From: DATKDU01 sp035649415
GTDB lineage: Bacteria; Planctomycetota; Planctomycetia; Pirellulales; Pirellulaceae
Length of the DNA stretch: 6,706 bases
Direction of reading: 5' to 3'
Assembly: GCA_035649415.1 (NCBI GenBank)
Contig: DASRJP010000079.1
Span: forward strand, 1-6,706
The first letter of the stretch is position 1. Every line of letters begins with the position of its first letter. The position numbers and the translations under genes were made by a program. The notes below the pieces were generated by a model that worked only from the letters and a program-made list of their open reading frames with translations, was not told the origin of the DNA and did not search any database. Below are positions 5,212 to 6,706 of the stretch, in pieces.

Positions 5212-6285
5212 TCACTGCACCTTCTTCTCTTCCTCAGTTACCGGTTGAGTTCCGCCGGCGACCGTATCGGTCTGCGGATTGGGATCGAGCTTGCCGGACA
5301 TCAGATCCGGGAGCAGGGTCTTGATCACGCCGGCGGGAATGGCATAGCTCTCCACGCGGCCGGCGCGGGCGATGTTGATCCCCACGACCTTCCCTTCCAG
5401 ATCGACAACGGGGCCGCCGCAGTCCGATGGCCTCAGGACCGTGTCGTGCTGCAGGGCGGAGGGGAAGCCGGCCCGCCGCTCGCTCAATTCGCCGCCGAGG
5501 TGATTCTGGAAGTCCGCCCGGTCCAGACCCTCCTGGGCGATTACGGCCAGGCTGGCCAGGACAACGTCAATCGTCACTTCCTGGCCGTCCCGCTCGATGA
5601 GCAGCCTCACCTTGTCGCCGGGCTGGAGCTTGCGGATCGTCGTCACCAGGTCGATGCGCCCTTTGATCTCTTTGTCGTTGACTTTGCGGATGATGTCCCC
5701 AGCCACGACGCCCGCTTGTTCGGCTGGCGTGTTTTCCCGCACGGATTCCACGAGTGCCATGTCCTCCCGGGCATCGAGGTTCACTCCCATCGCCGCCGGC
5801 GGAGAGGCGATCTTGCGCGGACCGACGCTGACGACTCCCGTGGCAATGGGATACGTCGATGGCCTGGAGTCAGCAAAACCCGGCGTGGCCAGCCAGCTAC
5901 CAACCGCCGGAGCATCCCCCTCGCGCCATTGAATGGTCGGCAAGTCCTTGGCCTCGATTTTCAGCAGGGCCAGATCGGTGTTCTTGTCCACGCCGACGAC
6001 GCGCGCATCCAGCCGGCGGCCGTCAGAGAGCAGGCAAGCCACCTCGCCGCGAGCTTCGCTGGCCTTCGTCAGCACATATCCGTCCGCCGCCACGATGGCC
6101 CCCAGCGACAACCTGTCCTTCGATTTGCGGTCTTTGGCATACACCTCGACGGTGCACTTGGATGTTTCCTTCACCACGTCCCGAAATGCCGCCAGGATCG
6201 TGCTCTGTGCTTGCGCGGGAGCGGCGGCCAGAGTGGCCGCATAAACCCAGGCGAAGCCCAATAGGGTTGCCGCTCGGAGTGTCAC
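5212..6285 (-). CDS. Secreted HtrA-like protein with inserted PDZ domain and altered catalytic residues
   Basis: This is a 357-residue protein with a clear signal peptide (hydrophobic residues 5-22, likely cut after AQA at 26). Residues about 35-157 match the first part of a trypsin-like S1C/HtrA domain. The usual L-T-N-A-H-V motif reads VLTKASEA, with Ser76 at the His position, while Asp104 (DLALLKI) is kept. A PDZ domain then occupies about 165-245 (MGVNLDA, AGVVAGDIIRKVND, PGDKVRLLIERDGQE). After it, LQHDTVLRPSDCGGPVVD at about 278-295 matches the S1C Q-T-D-A-A-I-N-P-G-N-S-G-G-P motif with Cys289 in place of Ser. GKVVGINIARAGRVESYAIP then closes the fold. The PDZ thus sits inside the protease fold rather than after it. 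Classical serine protease activity is unlikely; a chaperone-like, binding or regulatory role is inferred. The start is GTG, with AAGGAG 7 nt upstream. It probably forms an operon with the HtrA-type gene 67 bp upstream. Confidence 0.88.
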   Translation of the reverse strand: MTLRAATLLGFAWVYAATLAAAPAQAQSTILAAFRDVVKETSKCTVEVYAKDRKSKDRLSLGAIVAADGYVLTKASEARGEVACLLSDGRRLDARVVGVDKNTDLALLKIEAKDLPTIQWREGDAPAVGSWLATPGFADSRPSTYPIATGVVSVGPRKIASPPAAMGVNLDAREDMALVESVRENTPAEQAGVVAGDIIRKVNDKEIKGRIDLVTTIRKLQPGDKVRLLIERDGQEVTIDVVLASLAVIAQEGLDRADFQNHLGGELSERRAGFPSALQHDTVLRPSDCGGPVVDLEGKVVGINIARAGRVESYAIPAGVIKTLLPDLMSGKLDPNPQTDTVAGGTQPVTEEEKKVQ

Positions 6286-6292
6286 CTCACTG

Positions 6293-6298
6293 CTCCTT
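6293..6298 (-). promoter_or_regulatory. Shine-Dalgarno site for the HtrA-like pseudoprotease
   Basis: Read on the minus strand the bases are AAGGAG, 7 nt before the GTG at 6283-6285. This near-perfect site supports the GTG start, which also places the signal peptide at the very N-terminus. A 10-bp palindrome (GAACCGGTTC, 6305-6314) lies just upstream of it in the short intergenic space. Confidence 0.8.
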
Positions 6299-6352
6299 GT
6301 TGTGGAACCGGTTCACCACGCGCTCTGCTTGGCCAGGAGCGCTACCCCTTCA

Positions 6353-6706
6353 TTACCCGCGCCTGCGGGTCAGGACCACGTTGAAGTCCAGCGTCTCTTC
6401 ACCCCGGCGGACTTGCAGCTTGACCTTGTCACCCGGCTGCTTTTCCCGGATGTAATCGCGAAACGCCTTGAATTCGGCGACCTGCTGGCCGTTGATGGAC
6501 ACGATAATGTCCCCCACCTTGAGTCCCACTTTGTCGGCTGGAGAGTTGGTGATCACTGTAGCGATCTTCGCTTCCGATACGCCGTCTTCGCCCCGAATGC
6601 CGATGTATGGCTCGTGCCCGTCCAAATGTCCCCAGGCTTCTTCCTTCACCATCCGGTCCCAGTTGTCACGGTAGGCATTCACGGGCACGTGAATGTTCGA
6701 GGTTAA
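6353..6706 (-). CDS. HtrA-type PDZ protein, C-terminal part (N-terminal end outside window)
   Basis: The frame is open to the window edge; 117 residues are visible, ending in TAA at 6353-6355. The first visible residues, LTSNIHVPVNAYRDNWDRM, resemble the end of an S1C trypsin-like protease domain as found in HtrA-like proteins, so the protease part should lie just beyond base 6706. Then comes a complete PDZ domain at about 33-113 with EPYIGIRG (peptide-binding loop region), ITNSPADKVGLKVGDIIVSI, QPGDKVKLQVRRGEE and the closing strand LDFNVVL. The GTG at 6686-6688 is an internal codon in my reading, not the start. It is the upstream member of a tandem with the altered HtrA-like gene (67-bp gap). 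Whether its own catalytic triad is intact cannot be seen here. Confidence 0.82.
   Translation of the reverse strand, partial: LTSNIHVPVNAYRDNWDRMVKEEAWGHLDGHEPYIGIRGEDGVSEAKIATVITNSPADKVGLKVGDIIVSINGQQVAEFKAFRDYIREKQPGDKVKLQVRRGEETLDFNVVLTRRRG

Noticed and set aside
5245..6264. Plus-strand open frame (339 codons) over the HtrA-like gene
   Set aside because: It is antisense to a gene with clear signal peptide, PDZ and S1C motifs, and has no recognisable motif itself.

Overview
The window is a GC-rich, gene-dense chromosomal segment, most likely from a planctomycete (Pirellulales-like). This assignment is inferred from protein style: a solitary TadG-like protein, a pair of HtrA-type PDZ proteins, an exported hydrolase coupled to ruvX, and small lineage-specific proteins. 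No rRNA or other taxonomic marker is present. I see no CRISPR array, tRNA, transposase or phage module. The annotation is mostly ordinary housekeeping and envelope genes, with two features that stand out.

Left part (1-1781): the 3' end of a mannose-1-phosphate guanylyltransferase gene (GDP-mannose supply), then a two-helix DUF3592-type membrane protein, both on the + strand. A 62-residue orphan protein (+) follows. It converges on a 60-residue orphan protein (-) that has a strong ribosome binding site and may be the last gene of the tadG transcript.

Middle (1782-3572): a minus-strand TadG-like protein with an N-terminal Flp/Tad membrane anchor and a beta-rich C-terminal domain. Upstream of it lies a gene-free divergent interval of about 534 bp with short hairpins, a CGCGG tandem repeat and a possible promoter for the next gene.

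Right part (3573-6706): an exported alpha/beta-hydrolase whose stop codon overlaps the start of ruvX (ATGA). ruvX converges on a minus-strand pair of HtrA-like genes. The 116-bp gap between ruvX and that pair is almost entirely a 111-bp imperfect palindrome, AT-rich at its core. The pair consists of a PDZ protein cut by the window edge (its protease part lies outside) and a downstream secreted protein. In the downstream protein a PDZ domain sits inside the trypsin-like fold, and the catalytic His and Ser positions are occupied by Ser and Cys. It looks like a non-proteolytic, or chemically altered, relative of HtrA.

The two most notable items are this domain-inserted HtrA-like pseudoprotease next to a second HtrA paralogue, and the 111-bp palindrome. 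No clear new multi-gene system is visible.
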